DNA from: Haliclystus octoradiatus
Lineage: Eukaryota; Cnidaria; Staurozoa; Stauromedusae; Haliclystidae
Assembly: GCA_916610825.1 (NCBI GenBank)
Contig: OU744452.1
Span: forward strand, 5,892,521 to 5,956,520
DNA length: 64,000 nucleotides
Reading direction: 5' to 3'
This document shows positions 22,101 through 29,669 of this stretch, piece after piece. The first letter of the stretch is position 1. Every line of letters begins with the position of its first letter. Position numbers and translations under genes: made by a program. Below the pieces are notes generated by a model. The model was not told where the DNA came from. It saw only the letters and a list, made by a program, of their open reading frames with translations, and did not search any database.

Positions 22101-25100
22101 CATCAAAAACATTTATGAAATATTGCCACACAGCTGACTTTATCTTGCCAGTTTTCTCTTTCAGGGAAATATCTCCATCCTTGAGTTTTTGCTGAACCAA
22201 TTTCAAATCTAACTTATCTTGACTAGCTGATGTAGCAGATGAACTTGATGGGGTAACAAAAGCCATGATAAATAAAAAACTGTTTCGAAAAGCTGCGATG
22301 GCGAAAGACAAGCAAAGTCAAACTAGCAAGTGGTTTATAATATGAAATACGTAGTGACGTCTTTTTATACGTTCTGCAGTAGGAATAGAAGTACAATAAA
22401 TTTAAAACAAACAGGATACAATTACAGGGAATTTATTAAGTTCAAAATTAAAATTACATTTTAACAGGAAGTTTATGCCTACAACTTTGTCCTGCGTAGG
22501 ATTGAAAGTAGGTTTATTACGTCTTCCTTCCTTCCACTTGGGGCAAGTGTCTACGACTACGTAAATGGTAAACAATCAAAAATGAATGGGCAGTAATTAA
22601 ATCAAGTTTTCCTATTCAAATTACAAGAGAGGTAGTTAGACAGTAAATAGTAGATCTAGATACCTTCATACCCGTGCTGAAGCCAAAGACAAAAATAAAA
22701 AACTTTTCTAGTATCATAATATCTTTATCATTTCGATAAACATTGCTTATAAGCGTAAACTAAACGCTGTGACTATTTGACCGGCAGCCGGTCATTTAGC
22801 GCCAAGGCTATTTGACCGGCAGTCATCAGCGCATGCGCAAAGATATATACGTCACACTATCTATGTTCGACTATTCGCTATGTTCGACTGTTCGCTGTGA
22901 CTATTACTAATTTGACCGACAGTCGCAGCCATTATGGATACCAACGCATGCGTATAATGAACGAACAGTAACTTATAAACATTTCGGGATATAAACAATG
23001 AAAATAAATTAAAATTTTGGATCGACCAGGACTTGAACCAGCATACCCTCCACTCTAGTCAGACTCAATCCGAATGAGCTACGCCAACCGAGGAGAGCTA
23101 ATTAAACAGAAATGGATTTATACTCGACTGAGTGGTTATCGCGTGACTTGACCCTAACCCTAACACTAAACGAGTGGATCACGTGATCGGACCCTAAACC
23201 TAACCCTAATACTGGGACGAGTGAAACACGTGATCGAGTGAATGACGTAATTGACTGTCAGCGCACGCGCAATTGAATCCATAATGGCTGCGACTGCCGG
23301 TCAAATAGACACTTCGTTAACTAAAAATAAACACACCATTTTGAGCTTAGAAAAGAGATTGAATACCAAAAAAGAGAGAGGCTGCCTTTTCCAAAATAGT
23401 AGCATTCTAACTATTTGCTTCGAAAAACAAACACATTTCTAAACTTTTGAAAATTGAGGTATTAATCTCATAGAATTATAAACCCTCTAGACTAGACAGT
23501 AGAGAGATGGTTCGATATTAGGTATATCAAAAAAGATTGACTCAATAAGGTTTGAATCTTGGATGGATGGAGCAATTAACTGGTAATCTAAACATTTTTT
23601 TATAATTTTTTTGCACTGAGCGGGCGGTAAGTGGGCGGTCATAATCATATAACTATGCGGACAAGCGGTGTCCGCGCGGTGACAACTGAGAACAGCGTAT
23701 GCTGCCGCTCAAGCTGCGCGGTTGCCACCTCTAGTCTGCATTTATGGCATCAAGCACTATTAAATCAACCAAGATAACATTAGTACTTTTATGTTAGAAT
23801 CTGAACTTGATATACGGTATATATTATTTTAACAATTTCTGGATTAATACTGATGGTTCAGTCACATAATTGTTGCATTACAGAAGCTTCCCTTGCGAAA
23901 AAATGTTCAGGAGTTTATGAACAATTCATGAACATTAAATGGCCCCAAATGAACTTTTTTTCTCATGGGGTTTTATAATTCCTATACGTGAATCGTGATT
24001 GTTTTTCTTTTTGTTTTTGCAAACTCTGTGAAAAAATTCACGAGTCCATGCACAGTTCATGAACATTTGTGCTAGGGTTCAAGAACAGTACATGAACAGT
24101 CACAAGGAGTTCATCATTCATGATTGTGAAATTGCCTGAAAATTCATGAACAGTCCGTAAACTTTTGAGCAATTTCAAATTCATGAACGCATGAACTTTT
24201 TTTCGCAGGGGAACTGATAACATTGTGTATCAATGTGTATTGGAACAGAACAATTGTGATCCTTGCAATTTGATTGGCTAAGAGCAATGGCGCCAAATCA
24301 CCATAACAGTGCGGTGGAGAAAAACACAGTCTTCAAATTTTTCCAAAATGGTTAATCAACAAACATTTGATTTTGGTTTGAATCTGAATAAAAGATTTTC
24401 TGAGACAACAGATGAAGATATTGATAAATTATTAAAATCTGTTGATGCTAAAAGTACAAAGAGAGCAACGGAATATTCAATGAAAATATACCGAGGTAAA
24501 TTACATTTTCATATAATATTATTTCAATTGATCAATAATTTTAAATAAAATTCATCAAAACATCAAATGAATTGTTGATAATCATTACTTATTTATTTCA
24601 TTCATATTTCTATTTCAGAAATTGTTGATAATCATTGATAATCATGGTCTGATGCTGGCTTTAGTAATCGCCGTATTATGGCAATATCAGGCCACAGGAG
24701 CGAACAATCCATCGCAAATTATAACAACAGACTGTCTGCCGCTCAATTTAATTCTTGTAGCGATGTACTGCATAATGCCTTACATGAAATTGAAATACCA
24801 TTAAGTAACACGCCTGTTGTTTCTTCATCAAGTGGGGCTGATTTAAATAGAGCCAGTTCTGTTACTATCTCGAACAGCTCAAAGTCTAGGTCCACCATTC
24901 CAGCCATGTTTTCTAATTGCTCAATTACAAACATCAATATTCACATAAGTAAATAAAATTGTCTCTGTATTTCTTCAATTACCAGTTATATATTGTTTAT
25001 TGAATGTTCAGATCATTAACTTTTAACCCATAACTTTATAAAATTATGTTATATTAAAGACCATAAAATGACCAGCAGCCTTTGCATATTTTTGTCTTTG

Positions 25101-28100
25101 AAATCTGGACCCAGATTTCAATCACTCGTTTTCATGATACACAGCCCGCCTTTGTGTCTCCTTTGCACACACGCGCAATTTTGCAAAAACATTTCGTAAA
25201 ACGAACATTTTAGCATTCTGCTAAGTTGTTTATCAACGAGCTGGTTTGGAATTTTTGCAAAGTTGTAAGAGCAATACAGGTGGATGTCGTAAGGGCTTTC
25301 GACGTTTGAATAAATGTGTACCACGAAAATCAATTCACCTGCTACTAGCGTCATAAGAATTGAGGATGGTAGACAGAGTTGAAACATTGAAAGCTACAAC
25401 TGAACTCGACTGATTCAGAATTTCATGTTGGTGCTTACTTGATACAAGAATATTAGGGATTGAAAGAACGGGAAGAGATTTGTTAGCATTCAAAATCGAA
25501 ATTTATCGTCGAAACAAAATGAAATTAATTATAACACCAGGTGAATTCGATTTTTAATACGGATATTTTGTTTGATCATTGACTCCAAATTATGTTTGTA
25601 AACACGTAGGCTTCGTCTAAAAATAGTTAGTTACATACCTATGTATGTTTTATATTTCATTATTTACCTGCAGTATTTATGCACGTACATTGTAAAATTT
25701 AGAATCATATGAATTTATTTAGTGTTGATTTGAAAGTACATTTTTCTAACTTGTTTTAATTTGCGTCAAACTTCTCAGACAGATATTATCGGACCGTCAG
25801 TCCGTCACTCCCATTCTGCTATTTATTTTTGAGCCGTATACATTTGTTGGCTATCTATGGTCATAGACTTTGCGTTTCGACAAGTAAGAATTGAGATTTA
25901 TTCAAAACTGAAATTGATAAACCAGACTATTTTCTCGAGCTTTCTGTCGTGTCTTTCCGTAGCAACAGTCACGAGGACAATCCTCTGACGTGAGCGCTGA
26001 CGTCACTTTCCAGAGGATTAGCCTCGTTTCTTGTAATCAAGACAACAAAACAAAGCAAAGGCTGCTGGTCATTCGAAACTCTTTAAATGAAGTTGTTGTT
26101 CCTTGATGCTTGATCGTTTCGTTTCGTTTTCGCCGCCTGCTTCTTTCAAAATATCTACATTTTCAAAATGACCAAGGCTATCACTTTATTTCATTTCCGG
26201 TGACGTCACGAAAAAAGGAGAATTTAGGGTTTGATCGGTAAAAGTCATTCATATTAGAGGTTAACAAAAATGTGCTAAATAGCCCCAAAAATGACTAGTT
26301 CTGTTCTAAATCAATTAGTAAAGACTTTCCGTGGACTATGCTCTCATAGCACCACTGGAGTCACTCCAGGAGAATACTCGAAAGGCGAAGACAGCTCGTA
26401 ATTTTCTGATGCCTTTCTCGTATTCTCCTTACGTGCCTCTCGTGGTGCTATGAATGCATAGTCCACAGAAAGTCTTTACTAATTGTTTAAGCATCTGATT
26501 AACATGATTTTCTACATAATTTTCTTTCTTAGGATTATTGCAGTAGGCGATGGGCTGTAAGTCAGCGTCATTTTTCAATGGGATATTATTCAAAAGCTGA
26601 TGAACATCGATTAAGGTAAATATTGTTTGCTAGAAGCGAAAACTTTGTAGCATCAGTATCAGAGGTGATTGGATAATTTTAATAAATAAATAAGATAAAT
26701 TAAGAATTTGTATTGTTGTATATTATAGTGTCGATAGTCTTTCTGAATAAATTAATCATATTATTATTTCAAGAAACATTTGACTTCTAGCGATTGACAT
26801 AAGATCCTGTTTATGATCCAATTAGAATTTTGAGGGTCCTGATACAGATCCTGTCAGAATGTCAAGATTTGGACATACCCTGGGATGCCAGGCATATGGT
26901 ATAAGGATATCAGGCTATGGACAAACCATGTGTGATTGAGTGATTGCAACACTATTAGCCCATTGTTATCTTTGTGCGCATGCCAAAAATGTTACATGTT
27001 GTGGTAGTCATTCTTGCCACAGTTGTCTAGCGTTCTAGCTGCTTTGCTCAATCTAAGATTGTTTTTTTTATAGTTTGCTGATCAGTGTTGATCTTGGTTA
27101 TTTTATTAACCAGTTGGTTTGGCTGTTATATGCATTGCTGCATTTTGTTTTAAATTATATTGATTTTATTAAGCATTTGTGCAGTGCTGCACTTATAGGG
27201 ATTGCATTGTTACATCCCAATTTAAGGTTCCACGTCCTCCCTCCACTTAAATAGATCAGGTAAATATACTAGGTATTCCATTGACTTAGCAGTGTGATTG
27301 GTGCTTGGTCTTGATGGTGACAGGTGTGCTTTCTTCATATCCTAGCTTCTATTATTAGCGATTAACAGTTCCACCAGCACCAAATGCCAAAGAACGTAAT
27401 TTGTGTGATGTAGGCAATGATTAGTTGATACTTTTCATAGTCAGTAATATTCACTTTTAAGAAATCAACTTGATCTGGTCACACTAAAATTACCCATGAT
27501 TGTACTCCTCGAGGTGTGAGTACCCCTGCGAAAAAAGTCCATGAGTTCATGAACATGAAATTGCTCAAAAGTTCATGGACTGTTCAGGAATTTTCAATCA
27601 ATTTCACATTCATGAACCAGTTCATGAACCAGTTCATGAAGTGTTTATGAACTCCTTTTGACTGTTCATGTACTGTTCTTGAACCCTAGCTCAAATGCTC
27701 ATAAATTGTTCATGAACTGTGCATAAAATGCTCATGAATTTCATAAACTGTTCATAAACTCGTAAATTTTTTTCTCAGGGAAATCTCCTAAAAGGTAAAC
27801 TCTAAAATTGAAACGTTTGTGTTTAGTCTACCTTATTTATTGAGTTATCGATCGTTGACAACATTTTCACATGATGTGAGACATGTTAAAAATTATCAAA
27901 ATTTAGATACTGTAACATTAAACAACATGGATAAATGTTTAGAAGTTTCTACATTGTGTACATAATTTACTAACTTGATTTCATGTCATCATTTTATTTC
28001 AGATACCAATGCTTTAATTCTGCTTGGATGAAAACAGTATTCCATCAAGGATTTAAATTTCCTGCTCATTACTCTGGTTTAACAACAGCGATGATGATCA

Positions 28101-29669
28101 AGGGAAGAGAAGTTCAATGGACACTTGGTGCCTTACTTTATAGAGCACGGTTTATCGCTTTAAGGTAAATTAATTGCGAATAGTAGCAACAATATTATGC
28201 AAGACAGTGAGTGATTTTTGGTATAAAGTTTTCCCTTAAGAAGTGCCCTAACGCAAAGGAGTGTCCTCATGTTCAAGAGTTCATGAAACTTTTGAATTTC
28301 ATGAAAATCCTTCTAAACAGTCCATGAGAAGTTTATGAACCAGTTCATGAATGTTAGATCACTCAATTTTTATGGTATTTTTCATAAATTATGAATTACC
28401 AGCAGCCTTTGCATATTTTTGTCTTTGAAATCTGGACCCAGATTTCAATCACTCGTTTTCATGAAACACAGTCTGCTTTTGTGTCTTCTTTGCAATCCAC
28501 ACACGATTTTGTAAAATATATCGTAAAAGAAACATGGAAGCATCTCTGCTAAGTTATTTATCAGTGAACTGTTTTGGAAGTGGTTACAAAAGCAATAGAG
28601 GTAGACGTCGTAAGGGCTTTTGACGCTTGATACGATACAACAATATTGTGGATGCAAGCCAAAAAACAGGAAGAGATTTAGATTCAAAATTTACCACCGA
28701 AACAAAATGAGATTATAACATCAGGTGAATCCTCGTTTTTAATATGGATACTTTAATTAATGATCATTTACTCAATGTTGAATTCATATACGTTGTCGAA
28801 TATGTTTGTGAACACGTAGGCTAGGCTTCGTCTGAAATTAGTAGCCTACATACCGTTGTATGCTTTATTATGTTTTCTATAATATTTATACGCGTAAATT
28901 GTTAAAATTGGAGTCATACATTATGAATATTTTTAGTATTGATTTAAAAGTACATTTCATTCAAGTTGTTTAAGTTTGCGTCAAACTTCTAACATAATCG
29001 GACTGTGACTCCCATTCCACTATTCATTAGTGAACCATAAATATGTGTTGGCTATCAATAGCCATAGACTTTGCGTCTCGACATCGTAGTATGTTCTTGC
29101 ACCTACCAATGTTTGCATGCATTAAGATTTAATCGAAGTTGATAAACCAGATTATTTTCTCGAGCTTGCTGTTGTGTCTTTCCGTTGCAACAGGCAGAAG
29201 GGCAATGCTCTGATGTGAGCGTCGACGTCACTTTCTGAAAGTTAGCCTCGCTTCTTGTAATCAAAACAACAAAACAGAGCAAAGGCTGTTGGTCATTCGA
29301 AGTTCTTTATGAACTGTTTTCACATGAGTTCTCAACTGAATAACATGTTCTTTCTTTGAAGGTAAATACTAATATAATTTCCCTGTGTAGTTAATCTTTC
29401 TCTTCTATATACAAATGTTCTTGTCTTTTTCTTTCAGTAGAGATGGTCAACCGTTCTTTCATCGTTCAACATCCAAATACAGTTTATGGAATATTATTGG
29501 TCATCATGGATTTTATGCCATTTTATTATTGTGTTGTATTGTTGTAACAGCTGCATTGACCTATTCATGTTATAAAATCCATCTTCATAAAGGACCTCTT
29601 GATTTAATTGATATGGAACGTACTTATAGAACTACGGCAATGCCGCTCGACATCAGAGTAAATGTTTAA
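9703..29669 (+). CDS. ENTPD4/7: Ectonucleoside triphosphate diphosphohydrolase, ENTPD4/7 type (8 exons)
   Basis: Eight exons join in frame: 9703-10105, 11638-11892, 12971-13140, 15202-15368, 16654-16960, 26533-26615, 28003-28164 and 29438-29669. All introns are GT-AG. The product is about 592 aa, against about 604-616 for vertebrate ENTPD7 and ENTPD4. The family hydrolyses nucleoside di- and triphosphates in the Golgi or lysosome lumen and helps recycle nucleotide-sugar by-products. An N-terminal membrane anchor, the five apyrase conserved regions and a C-terminal membrane anchor are all visible. Similarity to ENTPD4 and ENTPD7 is about equal, so it may precede their split. Oddities are Gly in region 1 (DCGSGGSR, usually GSSGSR) and Glu for Asp in region 4 (EIGG). 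The introns are unusually loaded with transposons. Confidence 0.93.
10114..10400 (+). repeat. tRNA-derived SINE just inside ENTPD intron 1
   Basis: The head carries an A-box-like stretch (TTAGTGTACTGGTTACTG) and a B box (GGTTCAATCCC) about 45 nt apart. It is followed by the family tail (agcactattggttggtgtc) and a distinct 3' domain ending near 10400. Another copy of the family is split at 8655-9632. The SINE begins within about 10 nt of the exon 1 splice donor. Confidence 0.72.
10524..10860. repeat. Two pieces of a small TIR-like repeat family
   Basis: Pieces at about 10528-10590 and 10766-10850 (cacaaaagtggggatctt, ggaaggctaaagcaaattc) share blocks with 13155-13245, 45397-45530 and 56276-56455. 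The consensus opens with gggtycaacaaaagt and contains gatcctggaaggcta. It is probably a MITE family. The open frame across this region has no other support. Confidence 0.5.
11236..11556. repeat. Partial inverted relative of the 8722-9609 TIR element
   Basis: The stretch with ccctgttgatgaggcg, tttttgctggaaagtcaaa, gggagatatggaac and ggtccaagtctccctgg matches, in reverse, the blocks at about 9230-9320 and 9585-9605. It is a truncated copy of the same family. Confidence 0.55.
11638..11892 (+). CDS. ENTPD4/7: ENTPD exon 2: apyrase regions 2 and 3
   Basis: The acceptor ttttag precedes 11638. The exon encodes the HVPRSKHKETPLYILATAGMR block (region 2 is TAGMR) and ends in AEVITGQQEG (start of region 3), both near-identical to vertebrate ENTPD4/7. 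The donor is at 11893 (gtaaac), phase 1. Confidence 0.93.
12307..12351 (-). ncRNA. Hammerhead ribozyme, type I (second copy)
   Basis: It has the same core as the copy 186 nt away: CUGAUGA, stem II GUUCC/GGAAC, GAAA, stem III ACACGUGU and the GUC triplet. Here stem I is GGUCU with AGACC, a perfect five-pair helix. The predicted cut lies between 12312 and 12311. Cleavage at both sites would release a 186-nt RNA. Confidence 0.87.
12493..12537 (-). ncRNA. Hammerhead ribozyme, type I (first in transcription order)
   Basis: On the minus strand the order is GGUCU, CUGAUGA, a stem II hairpin GUUCC-UUGGCA-GGAAC, GAAA, a minimal stem III ACACGUGU, and a GUC cleavage triplet before AGAUC. Stem I pairs GGUCU with AGAUC, with one G-U wobble. 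The predicted cut lies between positions 12498 and 12497. The stem III sequence is self-complementary, a feature that in related ribozymes favours action as a dimer. Confidence 0.86.
12583..12852. repeat. Degenerate member of the TTCATGAAC hairpin family
   Basis: The left side (aattcaggaagttcaggagttcattaac) is inverted at the right (gtttatgaactcctgaattg), followed by the family's terminal tttttcacagggg. An inner inverted pair (cagacataagaattttcag) also recurs near 12790-12825. The copy lies between the retrozyme and ENTPD exon 3. Confidence 0.62.
12971..13140 (+). CDS. ENTPD4/7: ENTPD exon 3: rest of region 3 and region 4
   Basis: The exon continues region 3 (MWIAINFLLGRF), then a short acidic, His-rich linker, then region 4 (CIEIGGASVQIAYE). 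Vertebrate homologues have DMGG where this protein has EIGG. The donor is gtgagt at 13141, phase 0. Confidence 0.92.
13155..13245. repeat. Copy of the gggtycaacaaaagt small repeat family
   Basis: It contains gattcgataaaacggggg and tcctgaaaggctagcataattc, related to 10766-10850, 45397-45530 and 56276-56455. It starts right after ENTPD exon 3. Confidence 0.45.
13246..15201. other. ENTPD intron 3, no identifiable element beyond simple repeats
   Basis: The rest of intron 3 is AT-rich. It contains a run of (ATC) triplets at 14472-14497 and a short palindrome TTGCCATGGCAA near 14171. No coding or RNA feature is seen. Confidence 0.4.
14472..14497. repeat. (ATC)n microsatellite
   Basis: About eight uninterrupted ATC triplets lie inside ENTPD intron 3. 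Confidence 0.9.
15202..15368 (+). CDS. ENTPD4/7: ENTPD exon 4
   Basis: The exon encodes EINLGCDSHKMMHLYRVYVTTF and a basic stretch (SARRRYLQRIL). It matches the FNLGCDVHQTEHVYRVYV segment of ENTPD4. It runs from an acceptor ttttag to a donor gtaagt, phase 2. Confidence 0.9.
15369..15995. other. ENTPD intron 4, first part
   Basis: No gene or clear mobile element is seen in this AT-rich sequence. The palindromic repeat of the next entry occupies the middle of the intron. Confidence 0.4.
15996..16405. repeat. Large palindromic TTCATGAAC element in ENTPD intron 4
   Basis: The outer arms are near-perfect inverses: cgtgaatacaatacattccc near 16035 with gggaatgtattgtattcatg near 16352, then caggagttcttgaacagttc with its inverse. 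The interior is filled with TTCATGAAC and GTTCATGAACGTTAA units. The outer arms pair over about 100 bp, so the transcript could fold into a long hairpin. It has no coding capacity. It looks like a compound MITE in which one member of the family is embedded in longer arms. Confidence 0.8.
16654..16960 (+). CDS. ENTPD4/7: ENTPD exon 5: apyrase region 5
   Basis: The exon encodes EDPCLPKDF, a variable cysteine-containing loop, and the region-5 block SEFYGFAEFWHSTNDILRISG. The acceptor is tgctacag and the donor is at 16961 (gtacaa), phase 0. The donor is slightly weak, and a palindromic repeat begins only about 27 bp further on. Confidence 0.92.
16988..17160. repeat. TTCATGAAC hairpin MITE beside exon 5
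   Basis: The element starts CCAGCGAAAAAAGTTCATTAG and ends TGTTTTCACAGGGG. Several TTCATGAAC units lie between. It begins about 27 bp downstream of the exon 5 donor. A TA on each side is compatible with a TA target duplication. Confidence 0.72.
17161..17654. other. ENTPD intron 5, unassigned
   Basis: A block near 17258-17310 (cagtgaaacctgtatacaac, agccacctaggag) resembles blocks near 19998-20060 and 56100-56270, so it is part of a dispersed repeat. Otherwise nothing is identified. Confidence 0.4.
17655..18680. repeat. Probable TIR element, about 1 kb
   Basis: The left end GGTCGCGCAGACCTTTACGGG is an imperfect inverse of the right end CCCGTAATGTAAGGTCTGG with tcgcgtgac. The subterminal regions carry gagagcg and ctctcc blocks. 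No transposase is seen. Ends and target duplication are uncertain. Confidence 0.45.
18681..19857. other. ENTPD intron 5, unassigned AT-rich sequence
   Basis: No gene, RNA or mobile element could be recognised between the TIR element and the left end of the hAT transposon. Confidence 0.35.
20272..22311 (-). pseudogene. hAT transposase, broken
   Basis: Four open pieces follow in order on the minus strand. 21475-22311 holds a BED zinc finger (CYICFKF then HLTRHISNC, about residues 80-110) and the TDMWTYNHRKESYMA motif of the catalytic fold. 21071-21451 holds TDRGANVKKAL, CCCHILNIILFHAF and RWNTN. 20822-21037 is a linker. 20272-20553 holds the hAT C-terminal dimerisation domain (SSSSERSFSCAG and LDAIVFLNS). 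The pieces are separated by stops or frame changes, at least three in all, so no intact enzyme is made. Domain order and motifs are diagnostic of hAT. Confidence 0.9.
23015..23092 (-). pseudogene. tRNA-like sequence (SINE head or tRNA pseudogene)
   Basis: On the minus strand it reads TGGCGTAGCTCATTCGG (A-box like) and, about 35 nt on, GGTTCAAGTCC (good B box). The acceptor, anticodon and T stems have several mismatches, so it is not a working tRNA. It may have supplied RNA polymerase III promoter elements to the nested repeat around it. Confidence 0.5.
23148..23206. repeat. Short interstitial telomere-like repeats
   Basis: Runs of ccctaa (accctaaccctaac, then accctaaacctaaccctaa) lie inside the nested palindromic element. 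Only a few units are present and they are imperfect. Confidence 0.7.
23888..24210. repeat. TTCATGAAC hairpin MITE, ENTPD intron 5
   Basis: The element starts CCCTTGCGAAAAAATGTTCAG and ends CATGAACTTTTTTTCGCAGGG, with TTCATGAAC units throughout. The same terminal signature occurs at 16988, 27528 and 30187. A gttttataattcctatacg block in the interior is unique to this copy. Confidence 0.75.
24349..24956 (+). pseudogene. Crypton-type tyrosine recombinase remnant
   Basis: The first piece (24349-24495) encodes KRFSETTDEDIDKLLKSVDA and KSTKRATEYSMKIYRG, the N-terminal motif found in Crypton-derived proteins such as the ZMYM/QRICH group. It ends at a good donor (gaggtaaat). After a tatttcag acceptor, a second piece (to 24956) encodes GFSNRRIMAISGHRSEQSIA, the C-terminal catalytic GHRS region with the following nucleophile zone (YNNRL), then a Ser-rich tail. 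An AATAAA overlaps the stop. The central catalytic part is absent, so this is a deleted remnant, or a small spliced derivative. The recombinase assignment rests on these two motifs. Confidence 0.68.
25068..26072. mobile_element. 1-kb TIR element, copy 1 (ends ATGACCAGCAGCCTTTGC)
   Basis: Perfect 18-bp inverted ends, ATGACCAGCAGCCTTTGC at the left and GCAAAGGCTGCTGGTCAT at the right. A minus-strand frame at 25118-25387 ends QRRHKGGLCIMKTSD and recurs in the other copies (28397-29296 and 38872-39467), but resembles no known protein. Part of the right half (ctttctgtcgtgtctttccg) also occurs next to LINE sequence at 38.87 kb. It is non-autonomous as far as can be seen. Confidence 0.72.
26312..26485. 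repeat. Short hairpin MITE, ENTPD intron 5
   Basis: The left arm CAATTAGTAAAGACTTTCCG with tggactatgc is inverted at the right end (gcatagtcca then cagaaagtctttactaattg). An inner pair, tcatagcaccac and gtggtgctatga, extends the stem. Total length is 174 bp. It lies just upstream of exon 6. Confidence 0.75.
26533..26615 (+). CDS. ENTPD4/7: ENTPD exon 6 (short exon)
   Basis: This 83-nt exon encodes DYCSRRWAVSQRHF and SKADEHRLR, matching DYCATKWSILRERF and SHADLHRLK of ENTPD4. The acceptor is tttcttag and the donor gtaaat, phase 2. It was found by homology and splice phase, being too short to stand out as an open frame. Confidence 0.9.
27518..27783. repeat. TTCATGAAC hairpin MITE, ENTPD intron 6
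   Basis: The element opens ACCCCTGCGAAAAAAGTCC and closes TAAATTTTTTTCTCAGGGAA, with repeated TTCATGAAC, CATGAACTGTTC and AATTGCTCAAAAGTTCATG units between. It shares the family termini. Confidence 0.75.
28003..28164 (+). CDS. ENTPD4/7: ENTPD exon 7
   Basis: The exon encodes YQCFNSAWMKTVFHQGFKFP and EVQWTLGALLYRARFIALR, among the best conserved parts of the ENTPD4/7 family. The acceptor is atttcag and the donor gtaaat, phase 2. Confidence 0.93.
28250..28382. repeat. Degraded TTCATGAAC repeat
   Basis: A short stretch with gttcaagagttcatgaaac, cagtccatgagaag and gaaccagttcatgaatg. Its termini are decayed. It directly abuts copy 2 of the 1-kb TIR element. Confidence 0.55.
28397..29296. mobile_element. 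1-kb TIR element, copy 2
   Basis: It starts CCAGCAGCCTTTGCATATTT and ends GCAAAGGCTGTTGGTCATTC. Colinear with copy 1 (25068-26072) but shorter and more diverged, with an internal gap. It lies in ENTPD intron 7, about 140 bp before exon 8. Confidence 0.7.
29438..29669 (+). CDS. ENTPD4/7: ENTPD exon 8: C-terminal anchor and stop
   Basis: The exon encodes a short luminal stretch, a membrane segment (FYAILLLCCIVVTAALTYS) and a cytosolic tail ending IRVNV before the stop. The acceptor is a tandem CAGTAG: splicing at 29437 or at 29440 keeps the frame and adds or omits one serine. An ATTAAA at 29750-29755 could serve as polyadenylation signal. Confidence 0.9.

Larger units (their letters stand above)
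22808..23308. repeat. Palindromic element nested in the hAT transposon
   Basis: The ends are CTATTTGACCGGCAGTC and GACTGCCGGTCAAATAG. A further inverted pair lies inside: gtcgcagccattatggata near 22924 and tccataatggctgcgac near 23278. An extra partial unit (tatttgaccggcagccggtc) precedes it at about 22774. The centre contains a tRNA-like stretch and telomere-like ccctaa repeats. No protein is encoded. Confidence 0.7.
19858..23733 (-). mobile_element. Decayed autonomous hAT transposon
   Basis: The ends are TAGAGGTGGCA at the left and TTGCCACCTCTA at the right. Near-identical octamers, GTCTGCAA (19847-19854, three T's before the end) and GTCTGCAT (23734-23741), lie outside and are probably the 8-bp target duplication. 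Subterminal accgcaccgc and gcgcggt motifs occur at both ends. The interior holds a broken transposase on the minus strand (20272-22311) and a nested palindromic element (22808-23308). Decay of the transposase shows it is no longer self-sufficient. It lies antisense in ENTPD intron 5. Confidence 0.82.

Noticed and set aside
23015-23092. Functional tRNA gene
   Set aside because: A and B boxes are present but the acceptor, anticodon and T stems carry several mismatches, and it sits inside a mobile palindrome.
23148-23206. Chromosome end or telomere
   Set aside because: Only a few imperfect ccctaa units, embedded in a transposon with genes on both sides.
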